Shown piece after piece: positions 57,240-64,000 of a DNA stretch of 64,000 nucleotides (the first letter of the stretch is position 1; every line of letters begins with the position of its first letter). The notes under the pieces were generated by a model, which made no database searches, was not told where the DNA came from, and saw only the letters and a program-made list of their open reading frames with translations. Both the position numbers and the translations under genes were made by a program. The DNA lies in NCBI RefSeq assembly GCF_016904955.1, contig NZ_JADIKE010000035.1, positions 124,001 to 188,000 on the forward strand, written 5' to 3'. The stretch is from Dyella flava. GTDB lineage: Bacteria > Pseudomonadota > Gammaproteobacteria > Xanthomonadales > Rhodanobacteraceae.

Positions 57240-59345
57240 TCAGGCGCTGGCGCCTTCGTCCTCGGTGACCGCCTTCATGGACAGGCGAATGCGACCCTGC
57301 TTGTCCACTTCAAGCACCTTGACCTTGACGATGTCGCCTTCCTTGAGCTTGTCGGAAACCTTCTCGACGCGCTCGTTGGAGATCTGCGACACGTGCACCA
57401 GACCGTCCTTGCCCGGCAGGATCGTCACGAACGCGCCAAAGTCCATCAGCTTGGCAACCTTGCCTTCGTAGATGCGGCCCGGCTCGACGTCGGAGACGAT
57501 CTGGTCGATGCGCTTCTTCGCCTCTTCGGCCGCCAAGCGGTTGACCGAGGCGATGATCACCGTGCCATCGTCGCTGATGTCGATGGTGGTACCGGTTTCT
57601 TCGGTGATGGAGCGGATGGTGGCGCCACCCTTGCCGATGACTTCGCGGATCTTGTCCGGATGGATCTTGATGGTGAGCAGACGCGGGGCGTACTCGCTCA
57701 TTTCCGAACGCGGAGTGCTGATCACCTTGGCCATTTCGCCCAGGATGTGCAGACGGCCACGCTTGGCCTGTTCCAGCGCCAGCTTCATGATCTCTTCGGT
57801 GATGCCCTCGATCTTGATGTCCATCTGCAGCGCGGACACGCCATCGGCGCTACCGGCCACCTTGAAGTCCATGTCGCCGAGGTGATCTTCATCACCCAGG
57901 ATGTCGGACAGCACGACGAAGTCGCCGCCTTCCTTCACCAGGCCCATGGCGATACCGGCCACTGGCGCCTTGAGCGGCACGCCGGCGTCCATCATGGCCA
58001 GCGAGGAGCCGCAGACCGAAGCCATCGAGGAGGAACCGTTCGACTCGGTGATTTCGGAAACCACGCGCAGCACGTACGGGAATTCTTCGATGCTCGGCTT
58101 GACGGCCTGCACGCCACGCTTGGCCAGACGGCCGTGGCCGATTTCGCGGCGCTTCGGCGCGCCGAAGCGCCCGGTTTCACCCACCGAGAAAGGCGGGAAG
58201 TTGTAGTGGAACAGGAAGGTGTCCTTGGACTCGCCTTCCGGCGCATCGATGATCTGCGCATCGCGCGTGGTGCCGAGGGTGGCCACCACCAGCGCCTGGG
58301 TTTCGCCGCGAGTAAACAGCGCCGAGCCGTGGGTACGCGGCAGCACGCCGACGCGCACACTGATCGGGCGAATATCGTCAAGCTTGCGGCCGTCGATGCG
58401 GATCTTGGTCTTGAGCACGCCGTCGCGCATGGTGCGGTATTCGATCTCGGCAAACGCGTTGCTGATATCGAGATCGCTCCAGCCGTGCGAAGCGGCGGTT
58501 TCGGCGATACCGGTCTTGATGTCGGCCTTCAGCGCGGCGATGGCGTCGCGACGTTCCAGCTTGTCGCGGATCACAAAAGCCTTCTCCAGGCGATCACCGA
58601 GGATGCTCTGGATATCGTTGAACAGGGCGTCATTGCGAGCCGGGGCAGCCCATGCGAACGACTTGCGGCCAGCCTCGGCCACGAACTCGTTGATGGCCTT
58701 GATCACCGCCTGCATCTGCTGGTGGCCGAACACCACCGCGCCCAGCATCACTTCTTCGCTGAGCAGCTTGGCTTCGGATTCCACCATCAGCACCGCATTG
58801 GCGGTACCGGCGACAACCAGGTCCAGGTCGGAGGTCTTCAGCTCGCTGGCGGTCGGGTTCAACAGGTACTGGCCGTTGGCGTAGCCAACACGGGCCGCAC
58901 CGATCGGGCCCTTGAACGGGATACCGGCCAGGGTCAGCGCTGCGGAAGCGCCGATCATCGAGGCGATGTCACCGTCGATTTCCGGATTCAGCGAGATCAC
59001 CTGCGCGATGACCTGCACTTCGTTCTTGAACTCTTCCGGGAACAGCGGGCGCACCGGGCGATCGATCAGGCGCGAGGTGAGCGTTTCCTTCTCGGTCGGA
59101 CGGCCTTCGCGCTTGAAGAAACCACCCGGAATGCGACCGGCGGAGTAGAACTTCTCGACGTAATCAACGGTGAGCGGGAAGAAATCCTGCCCATCCTTCG
59201 CTTTGGCGGCAGCCACCACGGAAACGAGCACTACCGTGCCGCCCATGCTGACCATGACTGCGCCCGAAGCCTGGCGGGCGATTTCGCCCGTCTCCAGTGT
59301 GACTTCGTGATTACCGTACTGGAATGACTTGGTTACTTTCGCCAC
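57240..59345 (-). CDS. pnp: Polyribonucleotide nucleotidyltransferase (PNPase)
   Basis: A 701-residue phosphorolytic 3'-5' exoribonuclease of the degradosome. It has two RNase PH cores ([18 protein letters not shown], with [13 protein letters not shown]), then KH ([15 protein letters not shown]) and S1 ([32 protein letters not shown]) domains. The C-terminal tail after S1 is short ([13 protein letters not shown]). It is 20 bases behind rpsO, and their co-transcription is the rule in proteobacteria. A Rho-independent terminator follows. Confidence 0.97.
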   Translation of the reverse strand: MAKVTKSFQYGNHEVTLETGEIARQASGAVMVSMGGTVVLVSVVAAAKAKDGQDFFPLTVDYVEKFYSAGRIPGGFFKREGRPTEKETLTSRLIDRPVRPLFPEEFKNEVQVIAQVISLNPEIDGDIASMIGASAALTLAGIPFKGPIGAARVGYANGQYLLNPTASELKTSDLDLVVAGTANAVLMVESEAKLLSEEVMLGAVVFGHQQMQAVIKAINEFVAEAGRKSFAWAAPARNDALFNDIQSILGDRLEKAFVIRDKLERRDAIAALKADIKTGIAETAASHGWSDLDISNAFAEIEYRTMRDGVLKTKIRIDGRKLDDIRPISVRVGVLPRTHGSALFTRGETQALVVATLGTTRDAQIIDAPEGESKDTFLFHYNFPPFSVGETGRFGAPKRREIGHGRLAKRGVQAVKPSIEEFPYVLRVVSEITESNGSSSMASVCGSSLAMMDAGVPLKAPVAGIAMGLVKEGGDFVVLSDILGDEDHLGDMDFKVAGSADGVSALQMDIKIEGITEEIMKLALEQAKRGRLHILGEMAKVISTPRSEMSEYAPRLLTIKIHPDKIREVIGKGGATIRSITEETGTTIDISDDGTVIIASVNRLAAEEAKKRIDQIVSDVEPGRIYEGKVAKLMDFGAFVTILPGKDGLVHVSQISNERVEKVSDKLKEGDIVKVKVLEVDKQGRIRLSMKAVTEDEGASA

Positions 59346-59365
59346 TTGGAATGTCCTCAGTCTGA

Positions 59366-59635
59366 TCAGCGACGCAAGCCAAGGCGCTCGATCAGGCTCT
59401 GATAGCGACTCAGGTCGCTGCCTTTCAGATAGCCGAGCAAACGCTTGCGCTGGTTGACCAGCTTGAGCAGACCACGACGCGAGTGGTGATCCTGCTTATG
59501 GGTCTTGAAGTGATCGGTGAGATGGTCGATACGGGCGGAAAGCAGGGCAACCTGCACTTCCGGCGAACCGGTGTCGTTCGGCTTGCGGCCGAAGTCAGCA
59601 ATGATCTTGCCGGACTGTTCTGCGGTCAGGGACAT
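59366..59635 (-). CDS. rpsO: 30S ribosomal protein S15
   Basis: An 89-residue 16S rRNA-binding protein that nucleates the platform. The family is plain: [77 protein letters not shown] precedes the ATG. The 5' leader contains a strong hairpin (59668-59703) and a promoter, so autoregulation of the E. coli type is plausible. Confidence 0.97.
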   Translation of the reverse strand: MSLTAEQSGKIIADFGRKPNDTGSPEVQVALLSARIDHLTDHFKTHKQDHHSRRGLLKLVNQRKRLLGYLKGSDLSRYQSLIERLGLRR

Positions 59636-59667
59636 GAGTATTTCTTCCTATAAAAACGGGTGCGGAA

Positions 59668-59703
59668 CTTGCGCAACGTCACCTCCCGATGACGTTGCGC
59701 AAG
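59668..59703 (-). promoter_or_regulatory. Leader hairpin upstream of rpsO
   Basis: A 14-base perfect stem, CTTGCGCAACGTCA/TGACGTTGCGCAAG, around CCTCCCGA. It lies 33-68 bases before the rpsO start. The loop exposes TCGGGAGG on the minus strand, which has a GGGAGG resembling a ribosome binding site. It may be an S15 autoregulatory structure or a truB-proximal attenuator (CCCGTTTTTATAG follows). Confidence 0.5.
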
Positions 59704-59742
59704 CTCCGACAGGTTGAACAAACGTACTGAGTCAAGAGGGTT

Positions 59743-59769
59743 ATTGTAGCGAGCCGGAGCGTATTGCAA
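59743..59769 (-). promoter_or_regulatory. Probable promoter of rpsO-pnp
   Basis: On the minus strand TTGCAA (59769-59764) precedes TACAAT (59748-59743) with a spacer of 15 bases, slightly short. It sits between truB and the leader hairpin, a usual place for the rpsO promoter. Confidence 0.4.
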
Positions 59770-59799
59770 CAAGACCATGTTAAAGATGGCTTTTTACGT

Positions 59800-60750
59800 T
59801 CACTTCCCGTGGGTCCCATGGGGCGGCGCCGGAAGGTTGAAGCCGCGCAGGATGCGCACCCTGCCCTGTCCGTCACAATCAACCAGCGCCAGCAGGCGCC
59901 CGTCGCTGGCAAAAGCCGCAGAGCGTTCCCGAGGCGCATCACCCGGCCACTCAATCTGACGCCCTTGTGAGACGGCGTGGCTGGCCTCCGGGTCGAAATG
60001 CAGCGCCGGAAGATCGGAGACCCCGGCTGCCAGCGGCAATACGAGGCCATCCATCACGTCCTCACCCAGCTCGGCAGCCTCGCGAAGCTGGTCTAGGCTG
60101 ATCATGACCGGCGCGCGGAAGGGGTCCACCCAAAGCCGGCGCAATGCTGTCAAATGGGCACCACAGCCCAGGCTTTCCCCCAAGTCGACGGCCAAACTGC
60201 GGATATAGGTGCCCGAGCCGCATTCCACATGCAAAGTCAGTGTGTCCGCGGTTCGGGAAACCAGCTCAAGCCGGTCGACCTCGACTTCGCGCGGCGGCGC
60301 CTGGACGGACTCCCCGCGTCGGGCCTTGAGATAGAGCGGCTCGCCATCCTGCTTGAGTGCCGAATACACGGGTGGCACCTGAACGATTCGGCCACGCAAA
60401 GGCGCCAGCGCGGCTTCGATGGTGGCTTCGTCCAGCACCGGAACGGGACGTTGCTCGACGATCCCGCCCTCGCGATCCGCCGTCGTCGTGGTGACCCCAA
60501 GCCGGCATTCGGCGACGTAGGCCTTGCGCGAACCCAGCAAGCTGCCGGCGATCTTGGTGGCCTCCCCGAAGCACAGCGGCAGCAGGCCGGTGGCAAGCGG
60601 GTCCAGGGCGCCGGTATGCCCACCCTTGGCGGCACGCAGGATCGCCAAAGCCATTTGCAGCGCCTTGTTGGAACTCAGTCCCAGGGGCTTATCGAGCAGC
60701 AGGATGCCGTGCAGGTCCCGCGCGCCCGGCCGTTGTCGACGACGACTCAT
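59800..60750 (-). CDS. truB: tRNA pseudouridine(55) synthase
   Basis: A 316-residue enzyme that makes Psi55 in the T-loop of tRNAs. The N-terminal motif LLDKPLGLSSNKALQ and the catalytic Asp segment GGHTGALDPLATGLLPLCFGEATK are intact. GTYIRSLAVDLGESLGCGAHLTALRRL follows. The C-terminal part is a PUA-like domain (EASHAVSQGRQIEWPG). It is 26 bases behind rbfA. Confidence 0.96.
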   Translation of the reverse strand: MSRRRQRPGARDLHGILLLDKPLGLSSNKALQMALAILRAAKGGHTGALDPLATGLLPLCFGEATKIAGSLLGSRKAYVAECRLGVTTTTADREGGIVEQRPVPVLDEATIEAALAPLRGRIVQVPPVYSALKQDGEPLYLKARRGESVQAPPREVEVDRLELVSRTADTLTLHVECGSGTYIRSLAVDLGESLGCGAHLTALRRLWVDPFRAPVMISLDQLREAAELGEDVMDGLVLPLAAGVSDLPALHFDPEASHAVSQGRQIEWPGDAPRERSAAFASDGRLLALVDCDGQGRVRILRGFNLPAPPHGTHGK

Positions 60751-60776
60751 GATCAGTACGGAGACGCGCGCAAAAC

Positions 60777-61154
60777 TCAGTCGCCCTTGTCGTCCGACCC
60801 GGCGGATCGGGACGAATCCTGGCGCAGCAGATGCTCGATGCGCTCGCCCTTGTCGACTGAATCATCATATTTGAAGCGCAGTTCCGGCACCCTGCGCAGG
60901 CGCATCTGACGCGACAAGGTGCGGCGGAATTCACCGGCCAGTTCATTAAGCGCCTTCACGGTCTCCTTCGACTGCGCCGGCAGTAGCGCCGTCACCCAGA
61001 CCGTGGCCCAGTCCAGGTCACGCGTCACCTCCACGTCCGACACACTGCACGATGGTAAACCGTGGTCACGCACGGCGGCATGCACCAAGGTACCGAGCTC
61101 ACGACGCAGTTCGGCGCCGACACGGTCCGTGCGTTTGAAGTCGCGAGATGGCAT
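60777..61154 (-). CDS. rbfA: 30S ribosome-binding factor A
   Basis: A 125-residue KH-fold 30S maturation factor. It opens MPSRDFKRTDRVGAELRRELGTLV, with VSDVEVTRDLDWATVWVT in the middle and LRRVPELRFKYDDSVDKGERIEHLL at the end, which are the family landmarks. A 13-residue polar tail follows. It lies between infB and truB in the standard order, 163 bases behind infB, with an infB terminator-like hairpin in between. Confidence 0.95.
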   Translation of the reverse strand: MPSRDFKRTDRVGAELRRELGTLVHAAVRDHGLPSCSVSDVEVTRDLDWATVWVTALLPAQSKETVKALNELAGEFRRTLSRQMRLRRVPELRFKYDDSVDKGERIEHLLRQDSSRSAGSDDKGD

Positions 61155-61230
61155 GGGAGGCTCCTACCCCTGAGCACAGGGAGCTGGCAGCGAATGGCAA
61201 GGGCGCTAATCCGCTAGGTTACGACAAGAG

Positions 61231-61260
61231 AAAAAGCCCGGGCAAAACATGCCCGGGCTT
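61231..61260 (-). terminator. Terminator-like hairpin behind infB
   Basis: AAGCCCGGGC/GCCCGGGCTT around AAAACAT. Read on the minus strand it is followed by TTTCTCTTGTC. It lies 57 bases past the infB stop and probably attenuates read-through into rbfA. Confidence 0.75.
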
Positions 61261-61317
61261 CGGATCGATGGAACGGGAAGTTTTCGCGCCCTCGCTACTC
61301 GCCTCTCGCCCCTTTTA

Positions 61318-64000
61318 TTACAGCGTGCGGGCAACCTCGATACGCTCGAAGCATTCGATCTGGTCACCGACCTTCACGTCGTTGTACTGCTTCACGGCGA
61401 TACCGCATTCCATGCCGTTGCGCACTTCGTCGACCAGGTCCTTGAAGCGGCGCAGCGATTCCAGTTCGCCCTGGAAGATCACCGTGTTGTCGCGCAGCAC
61501 GCGGATCGGCTTGCTGCGCTTGACGACACCTTCCACCACCATGCAGCCGGCCACGGCACCGAACTTGGAGCTGCGGAAGACATCGCGCACCTGGGCGACA
61601 CCGATGATTTCTTCGCGCACTTCCATGCCCAGCAAACCGGACGCGGCCTGCTTCACCTGATCGATCACGTCATAGATGATCGAGAAGTAACGGACATCCA
61701 GACCGGAGGTGTCGATCACCTTGCGCGCCGAAGCGTCGGCGCGCACGTTGAAGCCAATCACCAGCGCCTTGGAAGCTGCCGCCAGCGTGGCATCCGATTC
61801 AGTGATGCCGCCGACGCCGGCCGCAATCACGTTCACCTTCACGTTGTCATTGCCGATCTGGCTCAGCGATTCGCGCAAGGCCTGTACCGAACCCTGCACG
61901 TCAGCCTTCACCAGGATGTTGAGCGTCTGCTGCTCCGAACCTTGGCCCATCTGCGCCATGATGTCTTCGAGGCGGTTGGCCTTGCTGACCATGCGCGTCT
62001 CGCGGCGCTTGAGCTGACGCTCTGCCGCCACTTCACGCGCCAGACGCTCATCCGCCACCACGACAAAGTCATCGCCGGATTCCGGCACGCCGGACAAGCC
62101 GAGCACCTGCACCGGGATAGACGGGCCGGCTTCCTGGACGGTCTTGCCGGTTTCATCGACCAGGGCGCGCATGCGGCCATATTCGATACCGCAGACGACG
62201 AAGTCGCCACGCTTCAACGTGCCCTGCTGCACCAGCACGGTAGCCACCGGTCCACGACCGCGGTCGAGACTGGATTCGATGACCACGCCCGAAGCCGGGC
62301 CATCGTGCACCGCTGTCAGCTCCATCACCTCGGCCTGCACCGAGATGGCGTCGAGCAGATCGTCGATACCCATACCCGTCTTGGCCGACACCGGCACGAA
62401 CGGCGTGTCGCCACCCCACTCTTCCGGAATCACTTCGAGATTGCCGAGTCCCTGCTTGACGTTGTCCGGATTGGCGTCGGACTTGTCCATTTTGTTGACC
62501 GCGACGATCAGCGGCACCTTGGCGGCACGTGCGTGCTGCACGGCTTCCTTGGTCTGCGGCATGACGCCATCGTCGGCCGCCACCACCAGCACCACGATGT
62601 CGGTGGACTGCGCACCACGTGCACGCATGGAGGTGAATGCCGCGTGGCCAGGCGTATCAAGGAAGGTGATTACGCCCTTTGGCGTTTCCACGTGATACGC
62701 ACCGATATGCTGGGTAATGCCGCCCGCCTCGCCCGCCGCCACCTTGGTACGACGGATGTAGTCGAGCAACGAGGTTTTGCCGTGGTCGACGTGGCCCATG
62801 ATGGTGACCACGGGCGGGCGCGCTGTGCGCTCGCCTTCGAGCTCGGCATTCTGCGTGTGCGCGGCCAGTGCGGCTTCTGCACCCTGATCGCTGGCTTCCA
62901 CCGGCTTATGGCCGAGTTCTTCCACCACCAGCACGGCGGTATCGTGATCGATGGTCTGGTTGATGGTGGCCATGACGCCCATCTTGAACAGCGCCTTGAC
63001 CACTTCAGAGCCTTTCACGGCCATCTTTTGCGCGAGTTCGGCGACGACGTTTGCATCGCCCACGACCACTTCGCGCACAACCGGCGCAGTCGGACGGGAG
63101 AAGCCATGCGTACCGGCAGCGGCCGGCGCAGCGCCGGCGCGCGGCACATCACGCGACGCACCCTTGCCGGGCTTGCCGCGCTTGCTGGAACGACGCGCAC
63201 GATCAGCCTCGGACAGATGCAACTCACCCGCAGCAAAACGCTTGCCGCCCGGCACATCATCACGTTCACGGACGCTGTGGCGAGCTTTGCCGCGATCAGC
63301 GCCCGCGCCGCTTGCCGCAGCTGTCGGCGCAGGCGCCGGTGCAGGAGCCGGCGCAGGTGCTGCAACAGGCTTTTTCTCACGCTTGCGCGGTTCGTGAATG
63401 CGCGGAAGGATCATGCCCAGCGAATGCTGGTCGATACGCTGCACGGGTTGCGCCGCGGGTTCCGCGGCCGCCTTCGGCTCCGGCTCGGAGGGTACCGCAA
63501 GGGGCTCCGCCACCACTTCGATTTCGTCAGCGCGAGGCTCTTCGTCCATGCTCTCCTCTTCCTCAGCAGCCGCGGCAGCGGCTGCCGCGGCTTCGGCGGC
63601 AGCCTGCGCTTCCTGACGCGCACGTTCCGCCTCCGCTTCGCGGTGCGCATCTTCTTCGGCGCGCAGGCGCGCTTCTTCCTGGCGGCGGCGCTCGACATCG
63701 GCGCGCTCGGTTTCTTCATGCTCGCGCTGCTGCTGCGATTCGTGCAGCTTGCGCAGCGCGTCTTCGCGCTCTGAATCGGTGCTTGCTTCCTCGGCGATCA
63801 CACTGCGCTTGACGTAGGTGCGCTTGGCGCGCACTTCCACGTTCACCGTCTTGGCGCTGTTCTGCGTACCGCGGCCGCCCGGCGTAGCGACCTTCAGCTC
63901 GCTGATCTTGCGACGCTTCAGGGTGATCTGCCGCGGCGAGGAATCCTCCGCTTCGGCGGCAACGTCGGCCTTGCCATGCGTGCGACGCAGGAAGCCCAGC
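61318..64000 (-). CDS. infB: Translation initiation factor IF-2 (5' end outside window)
   Basis: At least 894 codons, open at the right edge of the window. It brings fMet-tRNA to the 30S subunit. The upstream end in view ([16 protein letters not shown] ... RRKISELKV) belongs to the variable N-terminal region. A Glu/Arg/Ala-rich coiled segment (63540-63760) and an Ala/Pro-rich linker follow. The G domain has G1 [15 protein letters not shown]3 [10 protein letters not shown] and G4 NKMDK. The C-terminal domains end at 61318. An apparent start at 63846 is an internal GTG; the frame continues upstream. Confidence 0.96.
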   Translation of the reverse strand, partial: LGFLRRTHGKADVAAEAEDSSPRQITLKRRKISELKVATPGGRGTQNSAKTVNVEVRAKRTYVKRSVIAEEASTDSEREDALRKLHESQQQREHEETERADVERRRQEEARLRAEEDAHREAEAERARQEAQAAAEAAAAAAAAAEEEESMDEEPRADEIEVVAEPLAVPSEPEPKAAAEPAAQPVQRIDQHSLGMILPRIHEPRKREKKPVAAPAPAPAPAPAPTAAASGAGADRGKARHSVRERDDVPGGKRFAAGELHLSEADRARRSSKRGKPGKGASRDVPRAGAAPAAAGTHGFSRPTAPVVREVVVGDANVVAELAQKMAVKGSEVVKALFKMGVMATINQTIDHDTAVLVVEELGHKPVEASDQGAEAALAAHTQNAELEGERTARPPVVTIMGHVDHGKTSLLDYIRRTKVAAGEAGGITQHIGAYHVETPKGVITFLDTPGHAAFTSMRARGAQSTDIVVLVVAADDGVMPQTKEAVQHARAAKVPLIVAVNKMDKSDANPDNVKQGLGNLEVIPEEWGGDTPFVPVSAKTGMGIDDLLDAISVQAEVMELTAVHDGPASGVVIESSLDRGRGPVATVLVQQGTLKRGDFVVCGIEYGRMRALVDETGKTVQEAGPSIPVQVLGLSGVPESGDDFVVVADERLAREVAAERQLKRRETRMVSKANRLEDIMAQMGQGSEQQTLNILVKADVQGSVQALRESLSQIGNDNVKVNVIAAGVGGITESDATLAAASKALVIGFNVRADASARKVIDTSGLDVRYFSIIYDVIDQVKQAASGLLGMEVREEIIGVAQVRDVFRSSKFGAVAGCMVVEGVVKRSKPIRVLRDNTVIFQGELESLRRFKDLVDEVRNGMECGIAVKQYNDVKVGDQIECFERIEVARTL

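Noticed and set aside
63844..63846. Apparent start of infB at 63846
   Set aside because: It is an internal GTG ([10 protein letters not shown]). The same frame stays open to the window edge with typical IF-2 N-terminal sequence, so the gene is partial.

Overview
The window is a GC-rich (about 60-65% by eye) chromosomal segment of a gammaproteobacterium of the order Xanthomonadales (Lysobacterales). A member of the Rhodanobacteraceae such as Dyella, Rhodanobacter or Luteibacter fits best. The reasons are the gene order rnhA-dnaQ, tig-clpP-clpX-lon-hupB-ppiD and infB-rbfA-truB-rpsO-pnp, two small XAC0095-type proteins, a YtrA-type GntR/ABC/YggN operon of the kind known from Xanthomonas, and a class III PHA synthase. 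Genus placement is inference; no database search was run. Almost all of the DNA is housekeeping sequence on both strands.

Layout. 1-0.9 kb: signal peptidase I and tRNA-Ser(CGA) with its own promoter and terminator. 1-3.5 kb: the one clearly accessory region, lying directly behind the tRNA. It holds an AT-richer Abi/HEPN-like gene, a putative operon of a 36-residue peptide plus two XAC0095-type helical proteins, and a cluster of REP-like palindromes. 3.5-9.4 kb: PP2C phosphatase, rnhA-dnaQ, a methyltransferase, gloB, mltD, fabI. 9.4-18.3 kb: protein folding and proteolysis block (ppiD, tRNA-Asp, tRNA-Val, hupB, lon, clpX, clpP, tig). 18.4-19.3 kb: six tRNAs (Leu, Lys, His, Arg, Pro, Arg). 19.5-28.5 kb: omega-amidase/aminotransferase pair, a divergent LysR/azoreductase pair with a palindromic operator, zipA-smc, bolA-yciI. 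28.6-29.1 kb: a frameshifted YidC/Oxa1-like pseudogene.

29.2-33.0 kb: an autoregulated-looking operon (small exported protein, YtrA-type GntR regulator, ABC ATPase, ABC permease, two DUF2884/YggN-like proteins). 33-39.5 kb: fumC, purB, a TSUP permease, a DUF1579-like secreted protein, a RoxA-type ribosomal oxygenase and a partner of unknown function. 39.7-45.4 kb: complete 2-oxoglutarate dehydrogenase operon sucA-sucB-lpdA. 45.5-50.4 kb: LOG-type hydrolase, AcuI/YhdH-type reductase, PilH-like response regulator, CbpA-like DnaJ protein, Hsp20, Prx5 peroxiredoxin and a small secreted fimbrial-like protein. 50.6-57.1 kb: gyrA, GtrA-like protein, mtnA, phaC-phaE. 57.2-64 kb: pnp, rpsO, truB, rbfA and infB, which runs off the right edge.

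How the parts work together: the strongest functional couplings are the OGDH complex, the chaperone/protease block, the translation/RNA operon, the class III PHA synthase pair and the YtrA-type envelope-stress-like operon. The parts of unknown function most worth follow-up are the peptide/XAC0095 cluster next to tRNA-Ser, the YtrA operon with its unrecognised first protein, and the orphan fimbrial-like protein. No CRISPR array, insertion sequence, integrase or prophage module was seen.
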